The position numbers and the translations under genes are program-made. This document shows, piece by piece, positions 1-11,900 of a stretch of DNA of 35,119 nucleotides. The stretch is from the NCBI GenBank assembly GCA_014378775.1, contig JACMMZ010000100.1:1-35119 (forward strand). Direction: 5' to 3'. The stretch's first letter is position 1; each line of letters opens with the position of its first letter. The DNA comes from Pseudobdellovibrionaceae bacterium. GTDB lineage: Bacteria; Bdellovibrionota; Bdellovibrionia; Bdellovibrionales; Bdellovibrionaceae. The notes below the pieces were generated by a model. The model was not told the origin of the DNA and did not search any database. It was given only the letters and a program-made list of their open reading frames with translations.

Positions 1-288
1 GGACCAGAAATGTCATCAAAAGAATTTATGGGCTGGGCATATCGTAATAATATTGCGATAGAATATATTCAACCTGGAAAGCCAGTGCAGAATGCATTTA
101 TCGAATCGTTTAATTCGCGCTTTAGAGATGAATGTTTGAATGAAGAATTATTTTTTGACTTGAACGATGCAAAGAAGAAAATAGAAAAGTGGCGAAAGTA
201 CTACAACGAAGAAAGGCCGCACTCTTCAATCGGAATGAAAACTCCGAATGCTTTTGAAAAAGAATTAACTAACTCGGAAAAACTCTAG
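1..288 (+). mobile_element. IS3-family transposase OrfB, C-terminal fragment truncated by the window edge
   Basis: Frame is open from base 1 (GPEMSSKEF...). Contains YIQPGKPVQNAFIESFNSRFRDECLNE and YNEERPHSSIGMKTP, typical of the IS3/IS407-group rve integrase core C-terminus. Confidence 0.93.
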
Positions 289-339
289 ATCCAAATGGCT
301 CAAAAAATAGGGTAACCTCAATCCGAGTATACGTACTTT

Positions 340-621
340 ATGCTTTTTGTTGAATTTCTTTTTTTAGTTAAGCCGGAGAAAAACCGCAGGCGCGTATTGG
401 CTGGATTTAATAATGCACTCAAGACTTTTTGCAAATCCAAATCTACAAAATACATAAGATTTTATAGTATACGCGGCATAGAGGGCTTGCTGGATCGCAA
501 TTTGTTATTATTTGAATCTGAAGATAACCCTTTTAAAGACATCAACACGGTATTTCAGAAAAAAGTTGTGTGGTATAAGCAGTGGCGGAAAGCTGGATCA
601 AAAAAACAAACTTATAAATAG
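340..621 (+). CDS. hypothetical protein, possibly a remnant next to the IS
   Basis: 93-aa ORF only; no recognisable domain and no clear RBS. Confidence 0.25.
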   Translation: MLFVEFLFLVKPEKNRRRVLAGFNNALKTFCKSKSTKYIRFYSIRGIEGLLDRNLLLFESEDNPFKDINTVFQKKVVWYKQWRKAGSKKQTYK

Positions 622-966
622 TGATCAACATCTATTTTAATAAATTAAAATGCTTCGACAGAAAAAATAATGTCACATCATATCATTTTTATTTTTTTGA
701 TAATTGCGAAATGTTTCATTTCCTTGATGGAGCTTAGTAAAAAATTAATAAATTTAGTAGAGGCATCCATAAATCGGTACGCAAAAAAATCAATAAATTC
801 ATCGATGTTTCCAATTTCATTACGAAGTTCGGTTAAAATATAATCTATTTGGCTTTTTTAAAACCCCAACCCCTAATTCACCTCGCGCAGTCAGAAAGGA
901 CTTAAACCCCAATATATCGAAATGAGCGAACCAAAGGTAGTATTTCTGCCAACCCACAATTAACCT

Positions 967-3039
967 TTACTTGTTTTCTTTAATGTAAGTTACCTCAAAT
1001 GCTTTGCAAGCCCTAAATTTTTGGTTTCGATTTGATACAGCAAAAGCATCATTCATATCGTACTGTTGAAAAATATCTAGCCCTCTATCAAGTAGAATTT
1101 TCCAACCATTGTCTGCAACTATATGCCTTGCATGAATTTTTTCAGTCATATCAAACGACCAACTGAAATTTAACCCGGCGGGAGCCAAATTATCTCTAAT
1201 TTGAGTGAAAAAATTAATTTGTTGTTCCGAACTATGCTCGTCTTTAATAGTAACTAAAACCACTTCGACTTCGTCAGCTTCGGATTTATGTTTTACTAAC
1301 TGCTCGAGCAATTCCATTAAGTTTCGCGTTTGATAAAAAAGTCTTACATAGGGGTCTGTAATTGTAATCTTCCTAACTCCTTCAAGGTACGGAATCAACA
1401 GATCTTCAAAACTGATCCCTTTTTGGTTCTCGCTAACAACAACTTGTTTTTCAATTAAAACACCAGCCTTCGCACTCGTCGCAACAATCGATGCATTTTT
1501 TAATTGGTTATCCGGCAAATTACTTTTTCCTTGAGATGTGCCTTCTGTTCCATCACTAGCGGCTTTATTTTTGAAATAAAAGCTAGGATATTCTTTCTCT
1601 TCAAGAGTTTGCACAAAATATTCGTTATTGTTTTTCACGCTTGAAAATTTAAAATTTACTGGAGCGTAAGTTGAGTCAATTCTAAACAACTGGTCTTTAA
1701 CACGTTTTCGTCCCTCAATAGCAAACTCTAAAATTTCTCGCACTTCGTCTTCAGTTGCTTCATTATGCGGAAATAATATTTTCATTAACCCTGAGAAGGT
1801 CTTGTGTATTCCGTCTCGATCACGCGTGGAAATATCTGTACCTAAACTGAAGAAATTTTTATACTTAAGTGAATAATCGTGATTTCTCAAATGTCGTAAA
1901 ACTTCAGCAAAATAATCAACTACAAACCCATAGCCATCTGAAAACATCTCAGCTCTAATAATATCAAGCTCCCAGCCGGGTATATAGCAATGTAGGCGGT
2001 CTAAAAATGCTGAATCATGGTATTTCTCAGGCAAATCATCAAACAAATCCGAATTCTTTAACATATGAGGAACAGATTTAGAAGTATTGCCGACAAAAGC
2101 CATTGAAGCTTCGGCCCCAAGCGTTTCAACGCCCCTTGAAAAAGTTTTATTGGCCATATAGTTTTTCATCACGTCAACTAAAGCTTTATCAACACGCTTC
2201 TGCTTTCCCGCAAATTCATCGAAAGCAACGGTATCCCAATAACCCACTAGACCAAGCTTTCCGGTAGAATTATTTACGAATAATTTAGCTAACGTGATCT
2301 CACCGCCTGATATTAATATTCCATGTGGCGAAAACTCAGAATACACATGCGATTTACCAGTCCCTTTAGGGCCAAGTTCAATTACGTTATAATTTCTTTC
2401 ACAAAATGGAATCAAACGCACAAGCTGCAAAAGCTTACTTCGTTTACCAAATAATTCTGGGTTAAAACCGATACTTTGAATAATTAAATGGATCCACTCG
2501 TCAGTGGTAAATTTTCTTCTTGTTTCGACATATGAATCGTAATCAAAATGCGACAACTGAATAGGCTTAATAGAAGTCATGCCCCACGGCACCCCCTCTT
2601 CTTCTTCAGAAAAAAAGTATTCTAAATCACATATACACCACACGCCGCCAATCAAAAGCTTAGGGTGTTTTTTAATTATTTCTGAGCCGACAACAACTTC
2701 ATCTATACCAAGGTTTGCAAAGGTTGCTTCGTAGACGTCTTTTTTGTCATTCAAAGACACACTAATTTTATCAATTACTTTGTGCCGCACTTTTTCTTTA
2801 ATTATTGAACGAACCAACCCCGCTTCATTTCTATGAACGTAGTGTTTGCTTAAAATGTCTTTAACAGTTTCAATTCCGGCGTTAATACTGGCCTCGTCCG
2901 AGGTAGCGCAATACTGACCAAGCAAATACTCAAGAACGTAAGAAGGCACTATGGCATTGCCTTTTACAGCCTTTACCAAGTCTTTTCTTACAACTGTGCC
3001 GGCAAACAAATCATTTATCTTTTTATCTAAATTATTCAT
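967..3039 (-). CDS. brxL: BREX system Lon-like AAA+ protein BrxL, with an atypical MIT_C-like C-terminus
   Basis: BrxL-type N-terminus (DKKINDLFAGTVVRKDLVKAVKGNAIVPSYVLEYLLGQYCA), Walker A ELGPKGTGKSHVYSEFSPHGILISGGEITLAKLFVNN, and last-gene position in the BREX operon. Confidence 0.93.
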   Translation of the reverse strand: MNNLDKKINDLFAGTVVRKDLVKAVKGNAIVPSYVLEYLLGQYCATSDEASINAGIETVKDILSKHYVHRNEAGLVRSIIKEKVRHKVIDKISVSLNDKKDVYEATFANLGIDEVVVGSEIIKKHPKLLIGGVWCICDLEYFFSEEEEGVPWGMTSIKPIQLSHFDYDSYVETRRKFTTDEWIHLIIQSIGFNPELFGKRSKLLQLVRLIPFCERNYNVIELGPKGTGKSHVYSEFSPHGILISGGEITLAKLFVNNSTGKLGLVGYWDTVAFDEFAGKQKRVDKALVDVMKNYMANKTFSRGVETLGAEASMAFVGNTSKSVPHMLKNSDLFDDLPEKYHDSAFLDRLHCYIPGWELDIIRAEMFSDGYGFVVDYFAEVLRHLRNHDYSLKYKNFFSLGTDISTRDRDGIHKTFSGLMKILFPHNEATEDEVREILEFAIEGRKRVKDQLFRIDSTYAPVNFKFSSVKNNNEYFVQTLEEKEYPSFYFKNKAASDGTEGTSQGKSNLPDNQLKNASIVATSAKAGVLIEKQVVVSENQKGISFEDLLIPYLEGVRKITITDPYVRLFYQTRNLMELLEQLVKHKSEADEVEVVLVTIKDEHSSEQQINFFTQIRDNLAPAGLNFSWSFDMTEKIHARHIVADNGWKILLDRGLDIFQQYDMNDAFAVSNRNQKFRACKAFEVTYIKENK

Positions 3040-3048
3040 GTGACCTCA

Positions 3049-5541
3049 TTAAAAATCAAAATCACTCGTAAACGAGCGACGTAGTGTGTATTTATAAACT
3101 TTATGTAACTTATCATATCGATCTGTACCTTTAGTTTGCTCAAACAGCCTTAACTCAACCTCGCGGTTATTGAATTTATTGGCTTCCTGCGATAGCAAAA
3201 ACTGCAATTTAAACTCTCGGTCTCTCGGATCCTCAGCAGTGCGATCAAAAAGTATTACCTTAGAATCACTAATCAAAACATCGCCACAAAATAAACCTAT
3301 TTTTAATTGCAAAGGGCGAACTTTATTTGAAATTGGTTCTGACTGATACAAGGCCACGGCAAGTTGCCCTGTCGTAATCAGGTGAGATGTTCCACCTAAT
3401 ATTTCAACAGCTACGTAACCAATATCACTTTCACGTTTTTTTCTAATATCTAGAACCGGTACAACGACTTCTTGCAAAGTTGCCCCGCCATGTACGAACC
3501 GAATACTAGAACCCTTTTTTCTAATTCTATTAACCGTCTTTGGTATTGCAAAGGTAACATCACCGATCAAGCCCGCCTGTGCTGCGGTAAAAACTTTAAA
3601 TGAAGAATTGGTAGCTCTGAGATCTTTACCGATAATAAACCGCCTATCAATCTGCAATAACTCACCTTCAATTGAGCTGTCTGACAAGAAGTCACTTTCA
3701 TCTAAATCTTTATCTTGAAACAAAAATCCATGATCGGCGGTTATTAGTATCCGATTTGCATTTGAAGATGTTAATTTCTTAACCATTTTAAGTATTGTAT
3801 CAAATGTACGCTCGACAGCACCAGGCAATGTGTCAGGGTTCTTTCCTGCACTATCAATTTCGTCGTGGTAAAGATAAATAAACGAATGATCTCTAACTAA
3901 AGTCTTCACATCGTCTAAGTGCATGCCTAAGAAATCTGATGACAAAACAACAGTACCGGAATATTTTTCAGTTTCTGAAACAATTTTTCTACGATTATCT
4001 GTGCCCATCGTCGATTTGCCATCGACAAATACAGTTTCAACTTTCTCAGCGTTTAAACTTATTTGATTGTTTGGCAGAAGCGCCGCCATACCCAATTGCG
4101 TATAGCTAGGTAATACTGATTGTGCGAAGTTTATTTCACCCTCATATCTGTTTTCTTGAAGAATTCGATTGTACAACTCTTTACCAGCCTCAAACCTCAA
4201 TGCATCTGAAATAATAACAAATACCTTATAGTTTTTCTCAAGAATTGGTAAAACGGTCTTTCTGAAAAAACATTTTTGGTCTGAAACTCCGCCGTCGTGC
4301 CAATTCGTTAGATTATCAACGTGAGGCTGCCATTCATTATTTAAACGATTTAAAAAATTATTAGTGTACTGGTTTTCAACTTGGTCAATAAGCGGAATCA
4401 GCGGCGATGACTGCCCGCTTTCTCTAACGAAGTAAACAAACTTTCTATAGTTAAGATCCAATTTATACCAGTTATCGGTATACTTAACAAAACCATCCTC
4501 AAAGCTAGAAATTGAAATATTAAACTCACTTAAAAGCTTAAACACATAAGCCGCGTGGTGCACAGCCTCATACATGTCGCTTATGTTTTCTTTATACCAA
4601 TGCGTTTGCTTTCTGAGAGTTATAAACTTAAGGCAGTGCTCTGGGCTTATTGTTTTATTAGCTAAATCATTGATAAGAGTCGTAAGGATCTTTTTATCAA
4701 TAATCTTAAAGTGATCGGCACTTTGAAGCTCTTCCCGAGTTCTGTTTGCCAAATCGTGCTCGATATCTAAGACAGATTCGAACTCTAAAGATAACTTTTC
4801 AAAATCAGTAACGCGTTTACGACTATCTTTCCATTTCTGCATTAAAACAAAAGCATCGCTGTTAAGCTTAGTTTCTTTCTTGATACTAACAAAATAGCAA
4901 GACTTAAAAAGCTCTATTGCAAAGTCTTTGACTGACGGATTATTAGATTTGTAACCATAGTTCTGTTCGAACATTTTCCATAAAAAACTATCTAAACTAC
5001 ACTTCACAACGGAGTTAAATTTTTCCATCTTGTCATTGGCTAAATCAGACAGAAGCTCTTCTAAAACAGAATCAATTCTATCTTCAGCATTGACACAAAT
5101 AGCTAACATCTTCATTCGCAGTGAATTATTACTATCAAAGCCAGGAAGAATCTCTTTAAGTCTGTCACGAAAGCTCTGCTTTTTAAAAAACGCCACATGC
5201 TCTTGCACGAAACTAGCAAATTCAAAACCTAGGCCAATCTCACCTAGCCAAATTGAAAACTGATCGCTTTTGAATTCAGCAAAGGCTAGCTCTAAATCTA
5301 ACATCCAGTTAGATTTTTCCGTAACTCGTTCGCCTTCGCGATATATTAAAAATTTAGTGTCCGGATTTCGGACTAAAACATCGTATTTTATTGTAAACTC
5401 GTTATTGTCTTGAACAAGCTTCTGAACATTATCTAAAGAAAGCGTTTCAAACTCAGAGCGGAGTTCTTTCTTAACATCATTCCAAAAAACAATTCTGTGC
5501 TGTTCGAATAGTTTTTCTAAAGCTAATTTAATTTTACACAT
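3049..5541 (-). CDS. pglZ: BREX alkaline-phosphatase-superfamily protein PglZ
   Basis: Motifs KVFVIISDALRFEAGKELYNRI and RILITADHGFLFQDKD are typical of PglZ; located between pglX and brxL. Confidence 0.95.
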   Translation of the reverse strand: MCKIKLALEKLFEQHRIVFWNDVKKELRSEFETLSLDNVQKLVQDNNEFTIKYDVLVRNPDTKFLIYREGERVTEKSNWMLDLELAFAEFKSDQFSIWLGEIGLGFEFASFVQEHVAFFKKQSFRDRLKEILPGFDSNNSLRMKMLAICVNAEDRIDSVLEELLSDLANDKMEKFNSVVKCSLDSFLWKMFEQNYGYKSNNPSVKDFAIELFKSCYFVSIKKETKLNSDAFVLMQKWKDSRKRVTDFEKLSLEFESVLDIEHDLANRTREELQSADHFKIIDKKILTTLINDLANKTISPEHCLKFITLRKQTHWYKENISDMYEAVHHAAYVFKLLSEFNISISSFEDGFVKYTDNWYKLDLNYRKFVYFVRESGQSSPLIPLIDQVENQYTNNFLNRLNNEWQPHVDNLTNWHDGGVSDQKCFFRKTVLPILEKNYKVFVIISDALRFEAGKELYNRILQENRYEGEINFAQSVLPSYTQLGMAALLPNNQISLNAEKVETVFVDGKSTMGTDNRRKIVSETEKYSGTVVLSSDFLGMHLDDVKTLVRDHSFIYLYHDEIDSAGKNPDTLPGAVERTFDTILKMVKKLTSSNANRILITADHGFLFQDKDLDESDFLSDSSIEGELLQIDRRFIIGKDLRATNSSFKVFTAAQAGLIGDVTFAIPKTVNRIRKKGSSIRFVHGGATLQEVVVPVLDIRKKRESDIGYVAVEILGGTSHLITTGQLAVALYQSEPISNKVRPLQLKIGLFCGDVLISDSKVILFDRTAEDPRDREFKLQFLLSQEANKFNNREVELRLFEQTKGTDRYDKLHKVYKYTLRRSFTSDFDF

Positions 5542-5543
5542 TT

Positions 5544-8500
5544 TTACTCTTCATCTTTATCAAGCCCTTTAATTGGCTTTAAAGCCTTTCCAAATTTTTG
5601 ATAATTAACTTTAACACCATCGTCGAGATCAATTTCAAGACGTTGTGTTGCCAATGGGTAAAGTATATCATTTTCATATTCGTCGAGCTCAACAATAGTC
5701 TTCTTTAGCTGCTCAATTTCATTTAAAGCTGCTGTTTTGTCGCGCGAAGAAGAGTCGCCAGAAGCAGACAGTCTTTCAAGATTTTCTTTTTTTATCGAAA
5801 GCTTAGTTCTAAATTCACGAAGATAGCCGTTTAGAACGGTACTTACCGTATCCGAGTTATATCTATGTAAATATATTAATGCATTGAAAGTATTTTTCGG
5901 GCTGGAAAACATCCAATAAATGGGGCGATTTTTATATCTCCGAATATGATCTGCATAAAAATCTTTAAGCAAATACTTATCAAGTGTTGAACCTAAAATA
6001 GACTCAATAAAGTCAATATTTTCATTATGCAACTCAGGCCCAAATAATTCGTTTACAGTCTTCTTTACCATAGTTGTAACATCGTCAGAAAACCAACCCC
6101 CACCAACAAAAGGAACCACATTGTCTTTATCGAGCATGGAGTTAAACATACCTTTTTCTTCAAATTTGGCAGACTGAGAGGGCTGCTTCTTTACCATATA
6201 GCTACTATTTACATAATCAAATCTACCAAAAACAACACCTACAATATATGAAATAAAATCAATAATGATTTCCCTAATATTAATTTTCAATTCTGCGGCA
6301 TCATTTTCCTCAAGATTAATTTTTATTTCGTAAATATTTGCTAGAATCTCGTCATTTATCCGCTCTAGTCTTTTAATTTCCAATTTACTGTCTCTAATTT
6401 TTTGCGATAGTTTTTCAACTGAAATTCTGATGGACTTGAATTCAATAAATTCAAGGAGTGCATTGTATTTAAAATCCATGGATATCTCAGAGCTGTCCCA
6501 CTGTTGTTTAGCTACATCTATCAATTTCGCAACATGTTTAAAATCTCTTTTTTTAAGCTCCGTATACATTATTGGCAGGCTAGATATATGACCAACTTCA
6601 AAGTTCAGGGTCGGGGAAATAGCTTTAAGTATACTAATCGTTACTGAGCTATTACAAAATCCCAATATAAGATTATAATCATCTTTTGAATTGGGGAAAA
6701 TTGATGTTCCTGCCACGTCAAAAATAAAACCCTTTGGATAATACCTAAAAGCCGGCGACGAACTACTGATTTTCGACCAGGAGATAGACTCTTTAAAAAA
6801 TAAGTCGACATTTTGTGGTCGTGACCTGAGCTTGCCTTTTTCATCTTTAAAGTTTTTTATTTCATTTCCATTATTCTCCCATAGTACCACGTTCAGCTGA
6901 TTTCCATACCACTTTAGAAAATCTCCCCCTTTATTGTATGGCACCCATCTTTGCGATGAGGTCATTTCATCTGCAGATGATTTGTTAAAAGCAATCGCAT
7001 CCCTATTAACTTCGAACCAAAATCTAACAAATCTTCCATTTTCTCCTGTTTGTAGCCCTACAACTGCATTTCCATGATCAGAAAGCGGATCACTTTTTGC
7101 GAATGCTCCAACATAAGAAGAGTCTAACCAATATACCAAAGGTATTCCTGGTAAAAGTTGAAATACTGAACTCTTTACTGTATATCGCCATGGTGACAAC
7201 GTATTCGAAATAGCCTCTAGTGTTTTAATTGGTTGCAACTCAGCACCTCTAAAATCAGAAAGCTTAATGTAAATACCTTCACTGTTTGCTTTAGCACAAT
7301 TTCGTATAGTAAAAGCACAAACAGGTATACAGGCCGGCGCAAAAGAATTGTATTCAAGCTGGACTAGAGTCGTTACTGTTTTTTCTTTTAGAATCTTCTC
7401 TCTAAGTTTCTCATAAGAAGATATAAACATCCAAACGTACGGGGTCAAAAAAGCAATATATCCGCTCTTCATAGTCAAATTAAAACTTCTTGCAACAAAA
7501 GATGCAAAGATATCACTTTTTGTATCCTTAAAATTATTCAATAAAAAAAGCTTAAGCTCCGGGTTCAATGCTTTGCCACCCATATATGGAGGATTTGCAA
7601 TCAGAACATGATATCGTGATTTTAAATAAACCGATTGTTTTAATATCTTCAATACCTTTTGATGTGTATTTGAAAAAAATAATTGACCTGAAATACTACT
7701 GTTTTCTAAACTTTTTAAAACAGTATCCACATCAGAAACTTCCGGTATAATGAGTGATCCGAAATTCTCAGCTTGTTCAAATTGACGCAATGTATTTTGC
7801 AGTTGAACTGAAAACAAATCACGCCCAACATTATCGATATAATCTTCAATTTCTTGGTCATGAATAGATACGTTTTCCAAAACACATATCATTGGCTGCA
7901 CAGCAGAGCTAAAATAACGTCGCTGCTTTTCTCTCGCTTTCATTGTTAGCGCAAAAGCTGCTAATTCTCCTGCTCTTTTATCAATTTCAATTCCAAATAA
8001 ATTGTTCTTCAAAATAGCCGATGGAATTTCTTTAGGATCTACGCCATCTTCCTCATACATTGAAAAAAGTAAATCAAAAGCATAGACTAACATATGCCCA
8101 GATCCGCATGCAGGATCACATATTTTAATTTCTTCGGGACCTTTTATTTTTAAAAAATCTGTTACTTCCGATTCCGGTTTTATGAAGTATTCCATCTTTG
8201 AAACAAGATTCGAGCTAGGGCGATTAAGCATCCAAAGAGCGCCTAAGGAATTTTCTACTAAGTATTTAACAATCCAGCTTGGTGTGAATATTTGGGTAGC
8301 CGCAGGGATTTCTTCCTTCTTTACTACTGATCTTCTATTTATAACTTCATCTTTTTTTTCTGAAATGTAGAATTGATATAGCCATCCTATAACCTCAACA
8401 TTATTACAATTTTCTTCATCGAGCGCATGCCTAACTTTAAACACGATTGATGATTCAGATAAAAGGTCGTCAGGCATTAACAGCTCTGTATAGTCGTCAA

Positions 8501-8981
8501 TTTTTTCGAATAAAAAAGGCATGATAGAGTGGTAGTAATTACAAGTCATAATTACCAACCGTCGATAGGCTTCAGCTTGCGGATCTTTTGATAAAGCCTT
8601 TCCTGATAGTAAATTGATTACATGATCACGATCAGTTTCGTTACTTAATTCTTCTTTAATGTGACCGGCTTTGGCTTCTACTAGAATTTCGGGCTGCGAA
8701 TGCGCAGCACTCGTTGGCGAAAGTACCCCAATAAGCGAATACTGTTTTACATCCATGTATCTTAATGCGCAGAATCTGTTGAACCAAGTATAAGCAACTT
8801 TTTCAATGACTTGTTCTTTTGAAGTTGAGGCAATATCGTTTTTTAAGTCATCAACCAATCTAGATTTTGCTCTGACTTCGACGTTGTCAGTTGATAGGTA
8901 GTAGTCAATTTTGTTTGCTACGACATCCAACAAATAGCGTCGTGAATCTTGAGCAAATGACTTTAAAGCTGATGTATCCAT
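5544..8981 (-). CDS. pglX: BREX-1 adenine-specific DNA methyltransferase PglX
   Basis: SAM motif DPACGSGHMLVYAFDLLF, catalytic motif IANPPYMGGKAL, 1145 aa, BREX gene order. Confidence 0.96.
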   Translation of the reverse strand: MDTSALKSFAQDSRRYLLDVVANKIDYYLSTDNVEVRAKSRLVDDLKNDIASTSKEQVIEKVAYTWFNRFCALRYMDVKQYSLIGVLSPTSAAHSQPEILVEAKAGHIKEELSNETDRDHVINLLSGKALSKDPQAEAYRRLVIMTCNYYHSIMPFLFEKIDDYTELLMPDDLLSESSIVFKVRHALDEENCNNVEVIGWLYQFYISEKKDEVINRRSVVKKEEIPAATQIFTPSWIVKYLVENSLGALWMLNRPSSNLVSKMEYFIKPESEVTDFLKIKGPEEIKICDPACGSGHMLVYAFDLLFSMYEEDGVDPKEIPSAILKNNLFGIEIDKRAGELAAFALTMKAREKQRRYFSSAVQPMICVLENVSIHDQEIEDYIDNVGRDLFSVQLQNTLRQFEQAENFGSLIIPEVSDVDTVLKSLENSSISGQLFFSNTHQKVLKILKQSVYLKSRYHVLIANPPYMGGKALNPELKLFLLNNFKDTKSDIFASFVARSFNLTMKSGYIAFLTPYVWMFISSYEKLREKILKEKTVTTLVQLEYNSFAPACIPVCAFTIRNCAKANSEGIYIKLSDFRGAELQPIKTLEAISNTLSPWRYTVKSSVFQLLPGIPLVYWLDSSYVGAFAKSDPLSDHGNAVVGLQTGENGRFVRFWFEVNRDAIAFNKSSADEMTSSQRWVPYNKGGDFLKWYGNQLNVVLWENNGNEIKNFKDEKGKLRSRPQNVDLFFKESISWSKISSSSPAFRYYPKGFIFDVAGTSIFPNSKDDYNLILGFCNSSVTISILKAISPTLNFEVGHISSLPIMYTELKKRDFKHVAKLIDVAKQQWDSSEISMDFKYNALLEFIEFKSIRISVEKLSQKIRDSKLEIKRLERINDEILANIYEIKINLEENDAAELKINIREIIIDFISYIVGVVFGRFDYVNSSYMVKKQPSQSAKFEEKGMFNSMLDKDNVVPFVGGGWFSDDVTTMVKKTVNELFGPELHNENIDFIESILGSTLDKYLLKDFYADHIRRYKNRPIYWMFSSPKNTFNALIYLHRYNSDTVSTVLNGYLREFRTKLSIKKENLERLSASGDSSSRDKTAALNEIEQLKKTIVELDEYENDILYPLATQRLEIDLDDGVKVNYQKFGKALKPIKGLDKDEE

Positions 8982-8990
8982 ATTTTTATC

Positions 8991-11900
8991 CTAAATTTGA
9001 ATTTGATTGCCTAGCTCAAGCTCTTTTTTTAATTCAAGCTTAAGCAGTTCGATGTATTGGTCTACTTCAGTATCAGACGACAGTACGGGTTTTTTAAAAC
9101 CGACCTGAATATTTCTTAACTGCACCAATTTAATTTTTTTATCTTCAACAGGCTTGTCACTCATGCTCGCATCAGTGTTAGTTTGAGGAGCCTTTTTTGA
9201 CATCAGACGAGTCAGAATATTATTGTATTCGCTTGATTCAAAGTTCGAAGCAGAGTGCCTGATAATTTCAATGCTGTGCCTTTGCGCTAAACCAGTAGCG
9301 GCTTTATTAAAGATCTGCTCAATGTCTTCTTTTTCAAAAGAGGTCAAAAGACTATACCCTTCTGATTCTTTAATTTTTATTTTTAAAATTTCTAATCGTT
9401 GTTTAACTTCAGAAATTTCTTTGTCTTTTACAGACTTTAATTTGCTAGCAATACTTTCTTTTAAGTCTTTTGCTGTTTTGATTTTGTTACCTAAAAAACA
9501 ACCCGTATCAGCTAAAATAACCGTTACCTGGCTTACTTCTGTTGAATCAATAAAAGAAAAGTTATCAGCCTCTTTAAGTAAAAACTCTTTTACATCTTTG
9601 TAAATGTCTTTTTGCGCGCCCCCCATAAATGTTTCAATTGGCGCTATCGTCTTTTCTTTATAATCTAACAACTGATCTTCGACTTCTTTTAAGTTCGTTA
9701 AAAAATAGCCGTAGTGTTTTTTAGATAGCGAATCGACCAATTCTAATGCGGGGTCAAGTGTTACTAGAAATGAAAACTGATCTTTCTGATAACTTAACTT
9801 TCTTAATCTTTCACCAAGCTCTTTAAACTTTTCAATTGCCTCTTTGGCTAATAATTTAGCCTCTTGAGATTTCGGCTGCTCATCAAAGAAATCCTTGTAA
9901 AAATCTTTCAAGCCCCGTACCTGCGAAGGTGTAAACTCAGCTTGCGATTCAATAATTACCTGTGCATGCATTTGAGAATTTAAAATAGCACGCTCTAAAT
10001 CTTGCCCCTCTAATAAATTGCCATCAAGACGTAATTCAATTTTACCACGCGTACACAGCTTGGCTAGTGTGCACTGGGTGGCAGCCTGAGGCCAACCGTT
10101 AGGCTTGATATTAAAATCACTGATAAGTGATTTTAAAGTCATTCTAATGCCCTTCAGCGCGCTTCGTTGAATTGCGGATAAAACTTCTTGCTCAGACTCG
10201 ATCAAATCATTCGTAAAACTAATTTGACTTGAAGGATTTAAAAAAGCAGCTACCTGTTGTTCCGTATAATTTGTACCTCTCAATAATTGTAAATTCGGAT
10301 AAGTTTTTTTTACTAACTCTACAAACCCTTCGCTAATACGTCCTTTTGGGTCTTTCTGCGAAATATCCAAAACATCTGCACCTGCAGCAATTTTTGCTTC
10401 AGACAATAACTTCTTAAGCCGATCCTCAATGTCAGCTTGTCTCCTGTGATTTTGATCACCTTTTTCTCTTAAAATACGGGCAACTGCATCTTGTTGTGAA
10501 GCATTTGAACTTTGTCTAATATAACAATTAGTTTTTTGGTGCATCATCAGGTCTTTGATCAATCGATCATCCGGAGGCAGAATGACCAGTAACTCACTTT
10601 TAGCAAAAGCCTGATTAAGTATTACTTTTTCATTTCCTGAATGTTCGTGAAATGGAGAAATTATGTGGATCACGAGCTCTTTCTCACGCCCCATGAATTT
10701 ATCATCAAGTTTTCTGGCAAACTCTTTGTCATCTATACCATTTTGATCAAATCTAATTTTTCTGAAACCAAGAATCGAGTCAAAAATAGCTTTCGATAGG
10801 TCTTCAAGTAATAATTGATTGTCTATTTCGGTATTTTTAATTTCTTCTTCGATATCTTTTTCATCGTTAGTCAGAAACTCATAGATCTCGCCATTACGCT
10901 GAATATATGTCTGCTGCTCAAGAAGCGATAAAGCATCTTCTAATTCTTTTTTTAATGCAGGGATTTCTTTATCAAAACTGTCATACATTAAAACCGTAAG
11001 GTTTCGAACAGTGCACTTGAAATCTTTTACGTACTTAACTACAAATAACGCCTTTAACACCTGTATCGCAAACTTATTATCTAAGTTTCTTTCGGCAATA
11101 TTGATAGAGCCTTGAATCTGTGCTTTTAGAGCGGTTCGAAGCCCCTCAAACATGAGGTCAAATGTTGCAAGCCTTCCGACTTCTTTAGTTGATATTTGTT
11201 TTGCAACCTGCTGGAAAACACCAAGCATAGATCTTTCACCGACCGCTGTATGTTTACCTTCAAAGGCGTTATGCTCTGACAGTTGTTGTATGCTGGTTTG
11301 AAATAAATCAAATTGGTACGGTATGAATGGGTACGAAGCAATGAAGTGCTCTTTGTCTTTAAAGTTTTTATAAACTTTTGCCCCGTCTGCAAAATCGAAT
11401 AGCGTTTTAAAATTATTATGTTGCCTGTCGTAGAGTTTTGCTAATTCAGCTTTAGAGGCTTCAGTTTTACTGAGTAATCTAACTTGTATAACTTCGGAAA
11501 CGTCTGTGCTTGTTAATTTCAGTCTGTTTTCAAATCTGGCTTGAATTTTAGTAAAGTCATTACCTTGCTTCTTTGTCATGTCTCCAAGAATTGAATTCAT
11601 GTCTTCTTGCGCTGTTACAATCAGCCAAGATCTACCTTTACACTTTGTATTCAAACTTTCTGCTATTGTTTGCAGATTTGTCATAAGTTTTACATTGTCT
11701 GCAATGTACTGCCCGACTTCATCGACAAAGAAATTCAAGCGAAAATCTTTTCCTTTTTTGTTGATGTAGGCGTTTACTTGATCAGCAAAATCTTCAATCG
11801 AAAGTCTGTATTCGGTTCGATATTTTTCAAGAATACCGTCGGAATTTGAGTCTGAAACAGCATTAAAAGCAGCGTCTATATGTTTCTTTTCTAAAATGGC

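Noticed and set aside
6641-6844. 67-aa minus-strand ORF and other small ORFs inside pglX, pglZ and brxC
   Set aside because: Out-of-frame within strong coding genes; no independent support.
9223-9603. 126-aa plus-strand ORF
   Set aside because: Antisense to brxC; no domain, artefactual composition.
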